A stretch of DNA of 64,000 nucleotides, taken from Nomia melanderi. Its lineage: Eukaryota > Arthropoda > Insecta > Hymenoptera > Halictidae. Both the position numbers and the translations under genes were made by a program. The stretch is from positions 1,302,001 through 1,366,000 of the forward strand of contig NW_027475138.1 in assembly GCF_051020985.1 (NCBI RefSeq). Direction: 5' to 3'. The notes beneath the pieces were generated by a model. The model saw nothing but the letters and a program-made list of their open reading frames with translations. It did no database searches and was not told where the DNA came from. Positions 1-14,226 of this stretch are shown piece by piece; within the stretch, counting starts at the first letter, position 1, and the number at the start of each line of letters is the position of its first letter.

Positions 1-175
1 AGTGCATTGTCTGTAGGAGACGCTGGCGCATGAACCTGTTCAGCGGGAACGTTCTCGGACCACCAGGGGCCGAGAAAACGACCGTCTCATGGGGCAGGAC
101 GCTCAGGGTCAGTGAAAAATCCAATATATATCTGGTGATATCTCGGGTGCTATTAGAGATAGCGCAATAAACCAA
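1..175 (+). repeat. GACGCTGG / GTTCAGCGGGAACGTTCTC variant unit
   Basis: The first unit carries linked changes: GGAGACGCTGGCG for GGAGGCCCTGGCG, AACCTGTTCAGC for AATCTGTGCAGC, and AACGTTCTCGG for AACGACCTCGG. The same combination starts at 5953, 9978 and 14519. Related units with GTGCAGC start near 10853 and 13647. These mark the left parts of duplicated blocks, so the window probably opens inside a block that is copied again at 9978. Confidence 0.75.
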
Positions 176-2565
176 AGTGAATTATCTGCAGGAGGCCCTG
201 GCGCATGAATCTGTGCAACGGGAACGACCTCGGACCACCAGGGGCCGAGAAAACCACAGTCTCATGGGGCCGGATACTCAGGGTCAGGGGAAAATCCAAT
301 ATAGATCTGGTGATATCTCGGGTGCTATTACAGATAGCGCAATAAATCATAGTGCATTGTCTGTAGGAGGCCCTGGCGCATGAATCTGGCCAGCGGGAAC
401 GACCTCGGACCACCAGCGGCCGAGAAAACCACCGTCTCATGGGGCCGGACACTCAGGGTCGGGGAAAAATCCAATATATATCTGGTGATATCTCGGGTGC
501 TATTAGAGATAGCGCAATAAACCAAAGTGTATTGTCTGCAGGAGGCCCTGGCGCATGAATCTGTGCAGCGGGAACGACCTCGGACCACCAGGGGCCGAGA
601 AAACCGCAGTCTCATGGGGCCGGACACTCAGGGTCAGGGAAAAATCCAATATATATCTGGTGATATCTCGGGCGCTATTAGAGATAGCTCAATAAATCAA
701 AGTGCATTGTCTGTAGGAGGCCCTGGCGCATGAATCTGGCCAGCGGGAACGACCTCGGACCACCAGCGGCCGAGAAAACCACCGTCTCATGGGGCCGGAC
801 ACTCAGGGTCAGGGAAAAATCCAATATATATCTGGTGATATCTCGGGTGCTATTACAGATAGCGCAATAAATCAAAGTGCATTGTCTGTAGGAGGCCCTG
901 GCGCATGAATCTGTGCAGCGGGAACGACCTCGGACCACCAGGGGCCGAGAAAACCGCAGTCTCATGGGGCCGGACACTCAGGGTCAGGGAAAAATCCAAT
1001 ATATATCTGGTGATATCTCGGGCGCTATTAGAGATAGCTCAATAAATCAAAGTGCATTGTCTGTAGGAGGCCCTGGCGCATGAATCTGGCCAGCGGGAAC
1101 GACCTCGGACCACCAGCGGCCGAGAAAACCACCGTCTCATGGGGCCGGACACTCAGGGTCAGGGAAAAATCCAATATATATCTGGTGATATCTCGGGTGC
1201 TATTACAGATAGCGCAATAAATCAAAGTGCATTGTCTGTAGGAGGCCCTGGCGCATGAATCTGTGCAGCGGGAACGACCTCGGACCACCAGGGGCCGAGA
1301 AAACCACCGTCTCTTGGGGCCGGACACTCAGGGTCAGGGCAAAATCCAATATATATCTGGTGATATCTCGGGTGCTATTAGAGATAGCGCAATAAACCAT
1401 AGTGAATTATCTGCAGGAGGCCCTGGCGCATGAATGTGTGCAGCGGGAACGACCTCGGACCACCAGGGGCCGAGAAAACCGCAGTCTCATGGGGCCGGAC
1501 ACTCAGGGTAAGGGAAAAATCCAATATATATCTGGTGATATCTCGGGTGCTATTAGAGATAGCGCAATAAACCAAAGTGAGTTATCTGCAGGAGTCCCTG
1601 GCGCCTGAGGCTGGGCAGCGGGAACGACCTCGGACCACCAGGGGCCGAGAAAACCACAGTCTCATGGGGCCGGACACTCAGGGTCAGGGGAAAATCCAAT
1701 ATATATCTGGTGATATCTCGGGTGCTATTAGATATAGCGCAATAAACCATAGTGAATTATCTGCAGGAGGCCCTGGCGCATGAATGTGTGCAGCGGGAAC
1801 GACCTCGGACCACCAGGAGCCGAGAAAACCGCAGTCTCATGGTGCCGGACACTCAGGGTCAGGGAAAAATCCAATATATATCTGGTGATATCTCGGGTGC
1901 TATTAAAGATAGCGCAATAAGCCAAAGGGAATTATCTGCAGAAGGCCCTGGCGCATGCATCTGTGCAGCGGGAACGACCTAGGACCACCAGGGGCCGAGA
2001 AAACCACCGTCTCATGGGGCCGGACACTCAGGGTAAGGGAAAAATCCAATATATATCTGTTGATATCTCGGGCGCTATTAGAGATAGCGCAATAAACCAA
2101 AGTGAGTTATCTGCAGGAGTCCCTGGCGCCTGAGGCTGGGCAGCGGGAACGACCTCGGACCACCAGGGGCCGAGAAAACCCCCGTCTCTTGGGGCCGGAC
2201 ACTCAGGGTCAGGGAAAAATCCAATATATATCTGGTGATATCTCGGGTCCTATTAGAGATAGCGCAATAAACCAATGTGAGTCATCTGCAGGAGGCCCTG
2301 GCGCCTGAAGCTGTGCAGCGCGAACGACCTCGGACCACCAGGGGCCGAGAAAACCACCGTCTCATGGGGCCGGACACTCTGGGTCAGCGAAAAATCCAAT
2401 ATATATGTGGTGATATCTCGGGTGCTATTACAGATAGCGCAATAAATCAAAGTGCATTGTCTGTAGGAGGCCCTGGCGCATGAATCTGTGCAGCGGGAAC
2501 GACCTCGGACCACCAGGGGCCGATAAAACTACAGTCTCATGCGGCCGGACACTCAGGGTCTGGGG

Positions 2566-4141
2566 AAAATCCAATATATATCTGGTGATATCTCCGGTCC
2601 TATTACAGATAGCGAAATAAATCAAAGTGCATTGTCTGTAGGAGGCCCTGGCGCATGAATCTGTGCAGCGGGAACGACCTCGGACCACCAGGGGCCGAGA
2701 AAACCACCGTCCCATGGGGCCGGACACTCAGGGTCAGGGAAAAATCCAATATATATCTGGTGATATCTCGGGTGCTATTAGAGATAGCGCAATAAACCAA
2801 AGTGAGTTATCTGCAGGAGGCCCTGGCGCCTGAAGCTGTGCAGCGGGAACGACCACGGACCACCAGGGGCCGACGAAAGCACCGTCTCGAGGGGGCCGGA
2901 CACTCTGGGCCAGGGAAAAATCCAATATATATGTGGTGATATCTCGGGTGCTATTACAGATAACGCAATAAATCAAAGTGCATTGTCTGTAGGAGGCCCT
3001 GGCGCATGAATCTGTGCAGCGGGAACGACCTAGGACCACCAGGGGCCGAGAAAACTACAGTCTCATGGGACCGGACACTCAGGGTCAGGGGAAAATCCAA
3101 TATATATCTGGTGATATCTTGGGTGCTATTAGAGATAGCGCAATAAATCAAAGTGCATTGTCTGTAGGAGGCCCTGGCGCATGAATCTGTGCAGCGGGAA
3201 CGACCTCGGAACACCAGGGGCCGAGAAAACCACCGTCTCATGGGGCAGGACACTCAGGGTCAGTGAAAAATCCAATATATATCTGGTGATATCTCGGGTG
3301 CTATTACAGATAGCGCAATAAACCGAAGTGAATTATCTGCAGGAGGCCCTGGCGCATGAATCTGTGCAACGGGAACGACCTCGGACCCCCAGGGGCCGAG
3401 AAAACCACAGTCTCATGGGGCAGGATACTCAGGGTCAGGGGAAAATCCAATATAGATCTGGTGATACCTCGGGTGCTATTACAGATAGAGCAATAAATCA
3501 AAGTGTATTATCTGCAGGAGGCCCTGGCGCATGAATCTGGCCAGCGGGAACGACCTCGGACCACCAGCGGCCGAGAAAACCACCGTCTCATGGGGCTGGA
3601 CACTCAGGGTCGGGGAAAAATCCAATATATATCTGGTGATATCTCGGGTGCTATTAGAGATAGCGCAATAAACCAAAGTGAATTGTCTGCAGGAGGCCCT
3701 GGCGCATGAATCTGTGCAGCGGGAACGACCTCGGACCACCAGGGGCCGCGAAAACCGCAGTCTCATGGGGCCGGACACTCAGGGTCAGGGAAAAATCCAA
3801 TATATATCTGGTGATATCTCGGGCGCTATTAGAGATAGCGCAATAAATCATAGTGCATTGTCTGTAGGAGGCCCTGGCGCATGAATCTGGCCAGCGGAAA
3901 CGACCTCGGACCACCAGCGGCCGAGAAAACCACCGTCTCATGGAGCCGGACACTCAGGGTCGGGGAAAAATCCAATATATATCTGGTGATATCTCGGGTG
4001 CTATTAGAGATAGCGCAATAAACCAAAGTGAATTGTCTGCAGGAGGCCCTGGCGCATGAATCTGTGCAGCGGGAACGACCTCGGACCACCAGGGGCCGAG
4101 AAAACCGCAGTCTCATGGGGCCGGACACTCAGGGTCAGGGA
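2566..4141 (+). repeat. 9-unit (1,576 bp) tandem duplication, copy 1
   Basis: Sequence from 2566 to 4170 recurs at an offset of 1,576 bp (9 x 175 + 1). The extra base comes from a 176-bp unit with GTCTCGAGGGGGCCGG at about 2886. Identity was followed by eye and ends at 4171, where CTCCGG in this copy meets CTCGGG in the next. Only a few single-base differences were seen: G2612 against A4188, GGCGCC against GGAGCC near 2828, and C against G near 3588. This is a recent unequal exchange or a local higher-order unit. Confidence 0.85.
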
Positions 4142-5746
4142 AAAATCCAATATATATCTGGTGATATCTCCGGTCCTATTACAGATAACGAAATAAATCA
4201 AAGTGCATTGTCTGTAGGAGGCCCTGGCGCATGAATCTGTGCAGCGGGAACGACCTCGGACCACCAGGGGCCGAGAAAACCACCGTCCCATGGGGCCGGA
4301 CACTCAGGGTCAGGGAAAAATCCAATATATATCTGGTGATATCTCGGGTGCTATTAGAGATAGCGCAATAAACCAAAGTGAGTTATCTGCAGGAGGCCCT
4401 GGAGCCTGAAGCTGTGCAGCGGGAACGACCACGGACCACCAGGGGCCGACGAAAGCACCGTCTCGAGGGGGCCGGACACTCTGGGCCAGGGAAAAATCCA
4501 ATATATATGTGGTGATATCTCGGGTGCTATTACAGATAACGCAATAAATCAAAGTGCATTGTCTGTAGGAGGCCCTGGCGCATGAATCTGTGCAGCGGGA
4601 ACGACCTAGGACCACCAGGGGCCGAGAAAACTACAGTCTCATGGGACCGGACACTCAGGGTCAGGGGAAAATCCAATATATATCTGGTGATATCTTGGGT
4701 GCTATTAGAGATAGCGCAATAAATCAAAGTGCATTGTCTGTAGGAGGCCCTGGCGCATGAATCTGTGCAGCGGGAACGACCTCGGAACACCAGGGGCCGA
4801 GAAAACCACCGTCTCATGGGGCAGGACACTCAGGGTCAGTGAAAAATCCAATATATATCTGGTGATATCTCGGGTGCTATTACAGATAGCGCAATAAACC
4901 GAAGTGAATTATCTGCAGGAGGCCCTGGCGCATGAATCTGTGCAACGGGAACGACCTCGGACCCCCAGGGGCCGAGAAAACCACAGTCTCATGGGGCAGG
5001 ATACTCAGGGTCAGGGGAAAATCCAATATAGATCTGGTGATACCTCGGGTGCTATTACAGATAGAGCAATAAATCAAAGTGTATTATCTGCAGGAGGCCC
5101 TGGCGCATGAATCTGGCCAGCGGGAACGACCTCGGACCACCAGCGGCCGAGAAAACCACCGTCTGATGGGGCTGGACACTCAGGGTCGGGGAAAAATCCA
5201 ATATATATCTGGTGATATCTCGGGTGCTATTAGAGATAGCGCAATAAACCAAAGTGAATTGTCTGCAGGAGGCCCTGGCGCATGAATCTGTGCAGCGGGA
5301 ACGACCTCGGACCACCAGGGGCCGCGAAAACCGCAGTCTCATGGGGCCGGACACTCAGGGTCAGGGAAAAATCCAATATATATCTGGTGATATCTCGGGC
5401 GCTATTAGAGATAGCGCAATAAATCATAGTGCATTGTCTGTAGGAGGCCCTGGCGCATGAATCTGGCCAGCGGAAACGACCTCGGACCACCAGCGGCCGA
5501 GAAAACCACCGTCTCATGGAGCCGGACACTCAGGGTCGGGGAAAAATCCAATATATATCTGGTGATATCTCGGGTGCTATTAGAGATAGCGCAATAAACC
5601 AAAGTGAATTGTCTGCAGGAGGCCCTGGCGCATGAATCTGTGCAGCGGGAACGACCTCGGACCACCAGGGGCCGAGAAAACCGCAGTCTCATGGGGCCGG
5701 ACACTCAGGGTCAGGGAAAAATCCAATATATATCTGGTGATATCTC
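4142..5746 (+). repeat. 9-unit (1,576 bp) tandem duplication, copy 2
   Basis: This is the second copy of the 2566-4141 block, directly adjacent to it. It carries the same rare markers in the same order: the XhoI-bearing 176-bp unit near 4461, GGGACCGGAC near 4645, GCCCCAGG-type changes near 4970, BglII AGATCT near 5030 and EagI CGGCCG near 5143. It ends where the sequence returns to another GGGCGC unit near 5747. Confidence 0.85.
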
Positions 5747-8700
5747 GGGCGCTATTAGAGATAGCGCAATAAATCAAAGTGCATTGTCTGTAGGAGGCCC
5801 TGGCGCATGAATCTGTGCAGCGGGAACGACCTCGGAACACCAGGGGCCGAGAAAACCACCGTCTCATGGGGCAGGACACTCAGGGTCAGTGAAAAATCCA
5901 ATATATATCTGGTGATATCTCGGGTGCTATTACAGATAGCGCAATAAATCAAAGTGCATTGTCTGTAGGAGACGCTGGCGCATGAACCTGTTCAGCGGGA
6001 ACGTTCTCGGACCACCAGGGGCCGAGAAAACGACCGTCTCATGGGGCCGGACGCTCAGGGTCAGTGAAAAATCCAATATATATCTGGTGATATCTCCGGT
6101 CCTATTACAGATAGCGAAATAAATCAAAGTGCATTGTCTGTAGGAGGCCCTGGCGCATGAATCTGTGCAGCGGGAACGACCTCGGACCACCAGAGGCCGA
6201 GGAAACCACAGTCTCATGGGGCCGGACACTCAGGGTCAGGGAAAAATCCAATATATATCTGGTGATATCTTGGGTGCTATTACAGATAGAGCAATAAATC
6301 ATAGTGCATTGTCTGTAGGATGCCCTGGCGCATGAATGTGTGCAGCGGGAACAACCTCGGACCACCAGGGGCCGAGAAAACCACAGTCTCATGGGGCCGG
6401 ACACTCAGGGTCAGGGCAAAATCCAATATATATCTGGTGATATCTCGGGTGCTATTAGAGATAGCGCAATAAACCATAGTGAATTATCTGCAGGAGGCCC
6501 TGGCGCATGAATGTGTGCAGCGGGAACGACCTCGGACCACCAGGGGCCGAGAAAACCGCAGTCTCATAGGGCCGGACACTCAGGGTCAGGGAAAAATCCA
6601 ATATATATCTGTTGATATCTCGGGCGCTATTAGAGATAGCGCAATAAACCAAAGTGAATTATCTGCAGGAGGCCCTGGCGCATGAATCTGTGCAGCGGGA
6701 ACGACCTCGTACCACCAGGGGCCGAGAAAACCACCGTCTCATGGGGCCGGACACTCAGGGTCAGGGAAAAGTCCAATATATATCTGGTGATATCTCGGGT
6801 GCTATTAGAGATAGCGCAATAAACCAAAGTGAGTTATCTGCAGGAGGCCCTGTCGCCTGAAGCTGTGCAGCGGGAACGACCTCGGACCACCAGGGGCCGA
6901 GGAAAGCACCGTCTCGAGGGGGCCGGACACTCTGGGCCAGGGAAAAATCCAATATATATGTGGTGATATCTCGGGTGCTATTACAGATAACGCAATAAAT
7001 CAAAGTGCATTGTCTGTAGGAGGCCCTGGCGCATGAATCTGTGCAGCGGGAACGACCTAGGACCACCAGGGGCCGAGAAAACTACAGTCTCATGGGGCCG
7101 GACACTCAGGGTCAGGGGAAAATCCAATATATATCTGGTGATATCTCGGGTGCTATTAGAGATAGCGAAATAAACCAAGGTGAATTATCTGCAGGAGGCC
7201 CTGGCGCATGAATCTGTGCAACGGGAACGACCTCGGACCACCAGGGGCCGAGAAAACGACAGTCTCAAGGGGCCGGACACTCAGGGTCAGGGAAAAATCC
7301 AATATATATCTGGTGATATCTCGGGTGCTATTAGAGATAGCGCAATAAACCAAAGTGAATTGTCTGCAGGAGGCCCTGGCGCATGAATCTGTGCAGCGGG
7401 AACGACCTCGGACCACCAGGGGCCGAGAAAACCGCAGTCTCATGGGGCCGGACACTCAGGGTCAGGGAAAAATCCAATATATATCTGGTGATATCTCCGG
7501 TCCTATTACAGATAACGAAATAAATCAAAGTGCATTGTCTGTAGGAGGCCCTGGCGCATGAATCTGTGCAGCGGGAACGACCTCGGACCACCAGGGGCCG
7601 AGAAAACCACCGTCCCGAGGGGCCGGACACTTAGGGTCAGTGAAAAATCCAATACCTATCTGGTGATATCTCGGGTGCTATTACAGATAGCGCAATAAAT
7701 CAAAGTGAATTATCTGCAGGAGGCCCTGGCGCATGAATCTGTGCAAGGGGAACGACCTCGGACTACCAGGGGCCGAGAAAACCACAGTCTCATGGGGCCG
7801 GACACACAGGGTCAGGGAAAAATTCAATATATATCTGGTGATATCTTGGGTGCTATTAGAGATAGCGCAATAAACCAAAGTGAATCATCTGCAGGAGGCC
7901 CTGGCGCATGAATCTGTGCAACGGGAACGACCTCGGACCACCAGGGGCCGAAAAAACCACAGTCTCATGGGGCCGGGCACTCAGGGTCAGGGAAAAATCC
8001 AATATATATCTGGTGATATCTCGGGTGCTATTACAGATAGCGCAATAAATCATAGTGCATTGTCTGTAGGAGGCCCTGGCGCATGAATCTGTGCAGCGGG
8101 AACGACCTCGGACCACCAGGGGCCGAGAAAACCACAGTCTCATGGGGCCGGACACTCAGGGTCAGGGGAAAATCCAATATATATCTGGTGATATCTCGGG
8201 TGCTATTAAAGATAGCGCAATAAACTAAAGTGAATTATCTGCAGGAGGCCCTGGCGCATGAATGTGTGTAACGGGAACGACCTCGGACCACCAGGGGCCG
8301 AGAAAACGACAGTCTCAAGGGGCCGGACACTCAGGGTCAGGGGAAAATCCAATATATATCTGGTGATATCTCTGGTGCTATTACAGATAGCGCAATAAAT
8401 CAAAGTGCATTGTCTCTAGGAGGCCCTGGCATATAAATGTGGCCAGCGGGAACGACCTCGGACCATCAGGGGCCGAGAAAACCACCGTCTCATGGGGCCG
8501 GACACTCCGGGTCAGGGGAAAATCCAATATTTATCTGGTGATATCTTGGGTGCTATTACAGATAGCGCAATAAATCAAAGTGCATTGTCTGTAGGAGGCC
8601 CTGGCGCATGAATCTGTGCAGCGGGAACGACCTCGGACCACCAGGGGCCGAGAAAACCACCGTCCCGAGGGGCCGGACACTTAGGGTCAGTGAAAAATCC

Positions 8701-9685
8701 AATATCTATCTGGTGATATCTCGGGTGCTATTACAGATAGCGCAATAAATCAAAGTGAATTATCTGCAGGAGGCCCTGGCGCATGAATCTGTGCAAGGGG
8801 AACGACCTCGGACCACCAGGGGCCGAGAAAACTACAGTCTCATGGTGCCGGACACTCAGGGTCAGGGGAAAATCCAATATATATCTGGTGATATCTCGGG
8901 TGCTATTACAGGTAGAGCAATAAATCAAAGTGCATTGTCTGTAGGAGGCCCTGGCGCATGAATCTGTGCAGCGGGAACAACCTCGGACCACCAGGGGCCG
9001 AGAAAACCGCAGTCTCATGGGGCCGGACACTCAGGGTCAGGGAAAAATCCAATATATATCTGGTGATATCTCGGGCGCTATTAGAGATAGCGCAATAAGC
9101 CAAAGGGAATTATCTGCAGGAGGCCCTGGCGCATGCATCAGTGCAGCGGGAACGACCTAGGACCACCAGGGGCCGAGAAAACCACAGTCTTATGGGGCCG
9201 GACACTCAGGGTCAGGGGAAAATCCAATATATATCTGGTGATATCTCGGGTGCTATTAGAGATAGCGCAATAAATCAAAGTGCATTGTCTGTAGGAGGCC
9301 CTGGCGCATGAATCTGTGCAGCGGGAACGACCTCGGAACACCAGGGGCCAAGAAAACCACCGTCTCATGGGGCAGGACACTCAGGGTCAGTGAAAAATCC
9401 AATATATATCTGGTGATATCTCGGGTGCTATTAGAGATAGCGCAATAAACCAAAGTGAATTATCTGCAGGAGGCCCTGGCGCATGAATCTGTGCAACGGG
9501 AACGACCTCGGACCACCAGGGGCCGAGAAAACCACAGTCTCATGGGGCCGGATACTCAGGGTCAGGGGAAAATCCAATATAGATCTGGTGATACCTCGGG
9601 TGCTATTACAGATAGCGCAATAAATCATAGTGCATTGTCTGTAGGAGGCCCTGGCGCATGAATCTGTGCAGCGGGAACGACCTCG

Positions 9686-10480
9686 GACCACCAGGGGCCG
9701 AGAAAACCGCAGTCTCATGGGGCCGGACACTCAGGGTCAGGGAAAAATCCAATATATATCTGGTGATATCTCGGGCGCTATTAGAGATAGCGCAATAAAT
9801 CAAAGTGCATTGTCTGTAGGAGGCCCTGGCGCATGAATCTGTGCAGCGGGAACGACCTCGGAACACCAGGGGCCGAGAAAACCACCGTCTCATGGGGCAG
9901 GACACTCAGGTCAGTGAAAAATCCAATATATATCTGGTGATATCTCGGGTGCTATTACATATAGTGCAATAAATCAAAGTGCATTGTCTGTAGGAGACGC
10001 TGGCGCATGAACCTGTTCAGCGGGAACGTTCTCGGACCACCAGGGGCCGAGAAAACGACCGTCTCATGGGGCCGGACGCTCTGGGTCAGTGAAAAATCCA
10101 ATATATATCTGGTGATATCTCGGGTGCTATTAGAGATAGCGAAATAAACCAAAGTGAATTATCTGCAGGAGGCCCTGGCGCATGAATCTGTGCAACGGGA
10201 ACGACCTCGGACCACCAGGGGCCGAGAAAACCACAGTCTCATGGGGCCGGATACTCAGGGTCAGGGGAAAATCCAATATAGATCTGGTGATATCTCGGGT
10301 GCTATTACAGATAGCGCAATAAATCATAGTGCATTGTCTGTAGGAGGCCCTGGCGCATGAATCTGGCCAGCGGGAACGACCTCGGACCACCAGCGGCCGA
10401 GAAAACCACCGTCTCATGGGGCCGGACACTCAGGGTCCGGGAAAAATCCAATATATATCTGGTGATATCTCGGGTGCTAT
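9686..10480 (+). repeat. Duplicated block, copy 1 (offset 4,541 bp)
   Basis: About 795 bp recurs at 14227-15021. Shared rare marks include a lost G (CACTCAGGTCAGTG near 9903), ATTACATATAGTGCAAT near 9953, the GACGCTGG unit at 9978, GCTCTGGGTCAG near 10077, and the EagI unit near 10391. One mismatch was seen (GTCCGGG at about 10437 against GTCGGGG). The offset equals 26 units minus 9 bases, which matches the many 174-bp units in between. Confidence 0.8.
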
Positions 10481-10502
10481 TAAAGATAGCGCAATAAGCC
10501 AA

Positions 10503-10677
10503 AGGGAATTATCTGCAGGAGGCCCTGGCGCATGCATCTGTGCAGCGGGAACGACCTAGGACCACCAGGGGCCGAGAAAACCACCGTCTCATGGGGCCGG
10601 ACACTCAGGGTAAGGGAAAAATCCAATATATATCTGGTGATATCTCGGGTGCTATTAGAGATAGCGCAATAAATCAA
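10503..10677 (+). repeat. NsiI/AvrII variant unit (class C), representative
   Basis: Class C units start AGGGAATTATCTGCAGG after AATAAGCCAA, carry ATGCAT (NsiI) in GCGCATGCATCTG, and carry CCTAGG (AvrII) in GACCTAGGACC. The changes travel together. Similar units occur near 1924, 9100, 11377, 11896, 13297, 16265, 46013, 51785, 56693, 59838 and 60711. The one near 58793 has NsiI but GACCTCCGACC. The AvrII change breaks the CTCGG/CCGAG dyad. Confidence 0.75.
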
Positions 10678-10952
10678 AGTGCATTGTCTGTAGGAGGCCC
10701 TGGCGCATGAATATGTGCAGCGGGAACGACCTCGGACCACCAGGGGCCGAGAAAACCACAGTCTCATGGGGCGGACACTCAGGGTCAGTGAAAAATCCAA
10801 TATATATCTGGTGATATCTCGGGTGCTATTACAGATAGCGCAATGAATCAAAGTGCATTGTCTGTAGGAGACGCTGGCGCATGAACCTGTGCAGCGGGAA
10901 CGTTCTCGGACCACCAGGGGCCGAGAAAACGACCGTCTCATGGGGCCGGACG

Positions 10953-11797
10953 CTCAGGGTCAGGGGAAAATCCAGTTTATATCTGGTGATATCTCGGGTG
11001 CTATTAGAGATAGCGCAATAAACCAAAGTGAATTATCTGCAGGAGGCCCTGGCGCATGAATCTGTGCAACGGTAACGACCTCGGACCACCAGGGGTCGAA
11101 AAAACAACAGTCTCATGGGGCCGGACGCTCAGGGTCAGGGAAAAATCCAATATATATCTGGTGATATCTGGGGTGCTATTACAGATAGCGCAATAAATCA
11201 AAGTGCATTGTCTGTAGGAGGCCCTGGCGCATGAATCTGTGCAGCGGGAACGACCTCGGACCACCAGGGGCCGAGAAAACCACAGTCTCATGGGGCGGAC
11301 ACTCAGGGTCAGGGGAAAATCCAATATATATCTGGTGATATCTCGGGTGCTATTAAAGATAGCGCAATAAGCCAAAGGGAATTATCTGCAGGAGGCCCTG
11401 GCGCATGCATCTGTGCAGCGGGAACGACCTAGGACCACCAGGGGCCGAGAAAACCACCGTCTCATGGGGCCGGACACTCAGGGTAAGGGAAAAATCCAAT
11501 ATATATCTGGTGATATCTCGGGTGCTATTAGAGATAGCGCAATAAATCAAAGTGCATTGTCTGTAGGAGGCCCTGGCGCATGAATCTGTGCAGCGGGAAC
11601 GACCTCGGACCACCAGGGGCCGAGAAAACCACAGTCTCATGGGGCGGACACTCAGGGTCAGGGGAAAATCCAATATATATGTGGTGATATCTCGGGAGCT
11701 ATTACAGATAGCGCAATAAATCAAAGTGCATTATCTGTAGGAGGCCCTGGCGCATGAATCTGTGCAGCGGGAACGACCTCGGACCACCAGGGGCCGA
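10953..11797 (+). repeat. Duplicated block, copy 1 (offset 4,891 bp)
   Basis: This block recurs at 15844-16688. Shared rare features are CCAGTTTATATC near 10972, AACGGTAACG near 11070, GGGGTCGAAAAAACAACAG near 11094, ATATCTGGGGTGC near 11165 and a class C unit near 11377. A few differences were seen, such as GACGCTCAG near 11127 against GACACTCAG and ATTATC near 11731 against ATTGTC. Confidence 0.75.
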
Positions 11798-14226
11798 GAA
11801 AACCACAGTCTCATGGGGCGGACACTCAGGGTCAGGGGAAAATCCAATATATATCTGGTGATATCTCGGGTGCTATTAAAGATAGCGCAATAAGCCAAAG
11901 GGAATTATCTGCAGGAGGCCCTGGCGCATGCATCTGTGCAGCGGGAACGACCTAGGACCACCAGGGGCCGAGAAAACCACCGTCTCATGGGGCCGGACAC
12001 TCAGGGTAAGGGAAAAATCCAATATATATCTGGTGATATCTCGGGTGCTATTAGAGATAGCGCAATAAATCAAAGTGCATTGTCTGTAGGAGGCCCTGGC
12101 GCATGAATATGTGCAGCGGGAACGACCTCGGACCACCAGGGGCCGAGAAAACCACAGTCTCATGGGGCGGACACTCAGGGTCAGGGGAAAATCCAATATA
12201 TATGTGGTGATATCTCGGGAGCTATTACAGATAGCGCAATAAATCAAAGTGCATTGTCTGTAGGAGGCCCTGGCGCATGAATCTGTGCAGCGGGAACGAC
12301 CTCGGACCACCAGGGGCCGATAAAACTACAGTCTCATGCGGCCGGACACTCAGGGTCTGGGGAAAATCCAATATATATCTGGTGATATCTCCGGTCCTAT
12401 TACAGATAGCGAAATAAATCAAAGTGCATTGTCTGTAGGAGGCCCTGGCGCATGAATCTGTGCAGCGGGAACGACCTCGGACCACCAGAGGCCGAGGAAA
12501 CCACAGTCTCATGGGGCCGGACACTCAGGGTCAGGGGAAAATCCAATATATATCTGGTGATATCTCGGGTGCTATTACAGATAGCGCAATAAATCAAAGG
12601 GCATTGTCTGTAGGAGGCCCTGGCGCATGAACCTGTGCAGCGGCAAGGACCTCAACCACCAGGGGCCGAGAAAACCACAGTCTCATGTGGCCGGACACTC
12701 AGGGTCAGGGGAAAATCCAATATATATCTGGTGATATCTCGGGTGCTATTACACATAGCGCAATAAATCAAAGTGCATTGTCTGTAGGAGGCCCTGGCGC
12801 ATGAATCTGTGCAGCGGGAACGACCTCGGACCACCAGGGGCCGAGAAAACCACCGTCCCGAGGGGCCGGACACTTAGGGTCAGTGAAAAATCCAATATCT
12901 ATCTGGTGATATCTCGGGTGCTATTACAGATAGCGCAATAAATCAAAGTGAATTATCTGCAGGAGGCCCTGGCGCATGAATCTGTGCAAGGGGAACGACC
13001 TCGGACCACCAGGGGCCGAGAAAACTACAGTCTCATGGTGCCGGACACTCAGGGTCAGGGGAAAATCCAATATATATCTGGTGATATCTCGGGTGCTATT
13101 ACAGATAGAGCAATAAATCAAAGTGCATTGTCTGTAGGAGGCCCTGGCGCATGAATCTGTGCAGCGGGAACAACCTCGGACCACCAGGGGCCGAGAAAAC
13201 CACAGTCTCATGGGGCGGACACTCAGGGTCAGGGGAAAATCCAATATATATCTGGTGATATCTCGGGTGCTATTAAAGATAGCGCAATAAGCCAAAGGGA
13301 ATTATCTGCAGGAGGCCCTGGCGCATGCATCTGTGCAGCGGGAACGACCTAGGACCACCAGGGGCCGAGAAAACCACCGTCTCATGGGGCCGGACACTCA
13401 GGGTAAGGGAAAAATCCAATATATATCTGGTGATATCTCGGGTGCTATTAGAGATAGCGCAATAAATCAAAGTGCATTGTCTGTAGGAGGCCCTGGCGCA
13501 TGAATATGTGCAGCGGGAACGACCTCGGACCACCAGGGGCCGAGAAAACCACAGTCTCATGGGGCGGACACTCAGGGTCAGTGAAAAATCCAATATATAT
13601 CTGGTGATATCTCGGGTGCTATTACAGATAGCGCAATAAATCAAAGTGCATTGTCTGTAGGAGACGCTGGCGCATGAACCTGTGCAGCGGGAACGTTCTC
13701 GGACCACCAGGGGCCGAGAAAACGACCGTCTCATGGGGCCGGACGCTCAGGGTCAGTGAAAAATCCAATATATATCTGGTGATATCACGGGTGCTATTAG
13801 AGATAGCGCAATAAACCAAAGTGAATTATCTGCAGGAGGCCCTGGCGCATGAATCTGTGTAACGGGAACGACCTCGGACCACCAGGGGCCGAGAAAACCA
13901 CAGTCTCATGGGGCCGGACACTCAGGGTCGGGGAAAAATCCAATATATATCCGGTGATATCTCGGGTGCTATTACAGATAGCGCAATAAATCAAAGTGCA
14001 TCGTCTGTAGGAGGCCCTGGCGCATGAATCTGTGCAGCGGGAACGACCTCGGACCACCAGGGGCCGAGAAAACCACAGTCTCATGGGGCCGGACACTCAG
14101 GGTCAGGGGAAAATCCAATATATATCTGGTGATATCTCGGGTGCTATTAAAGATAGCGCAATAAACTAAAGTGAATTATCTGCAGGAGGCCCTGGCGCGT
14201 GAATGTGTGCAGCGGGAACGACCTCT

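Noticed and set aside
7615..7640. TTAGGG in GGACACTTAGGGTCAG as telomere sequence
   Set aside because: It is a single hexamer produced by a one-base variant of CACTCAGGG (also near 8678 and 12867), not a tandem telomeric run.
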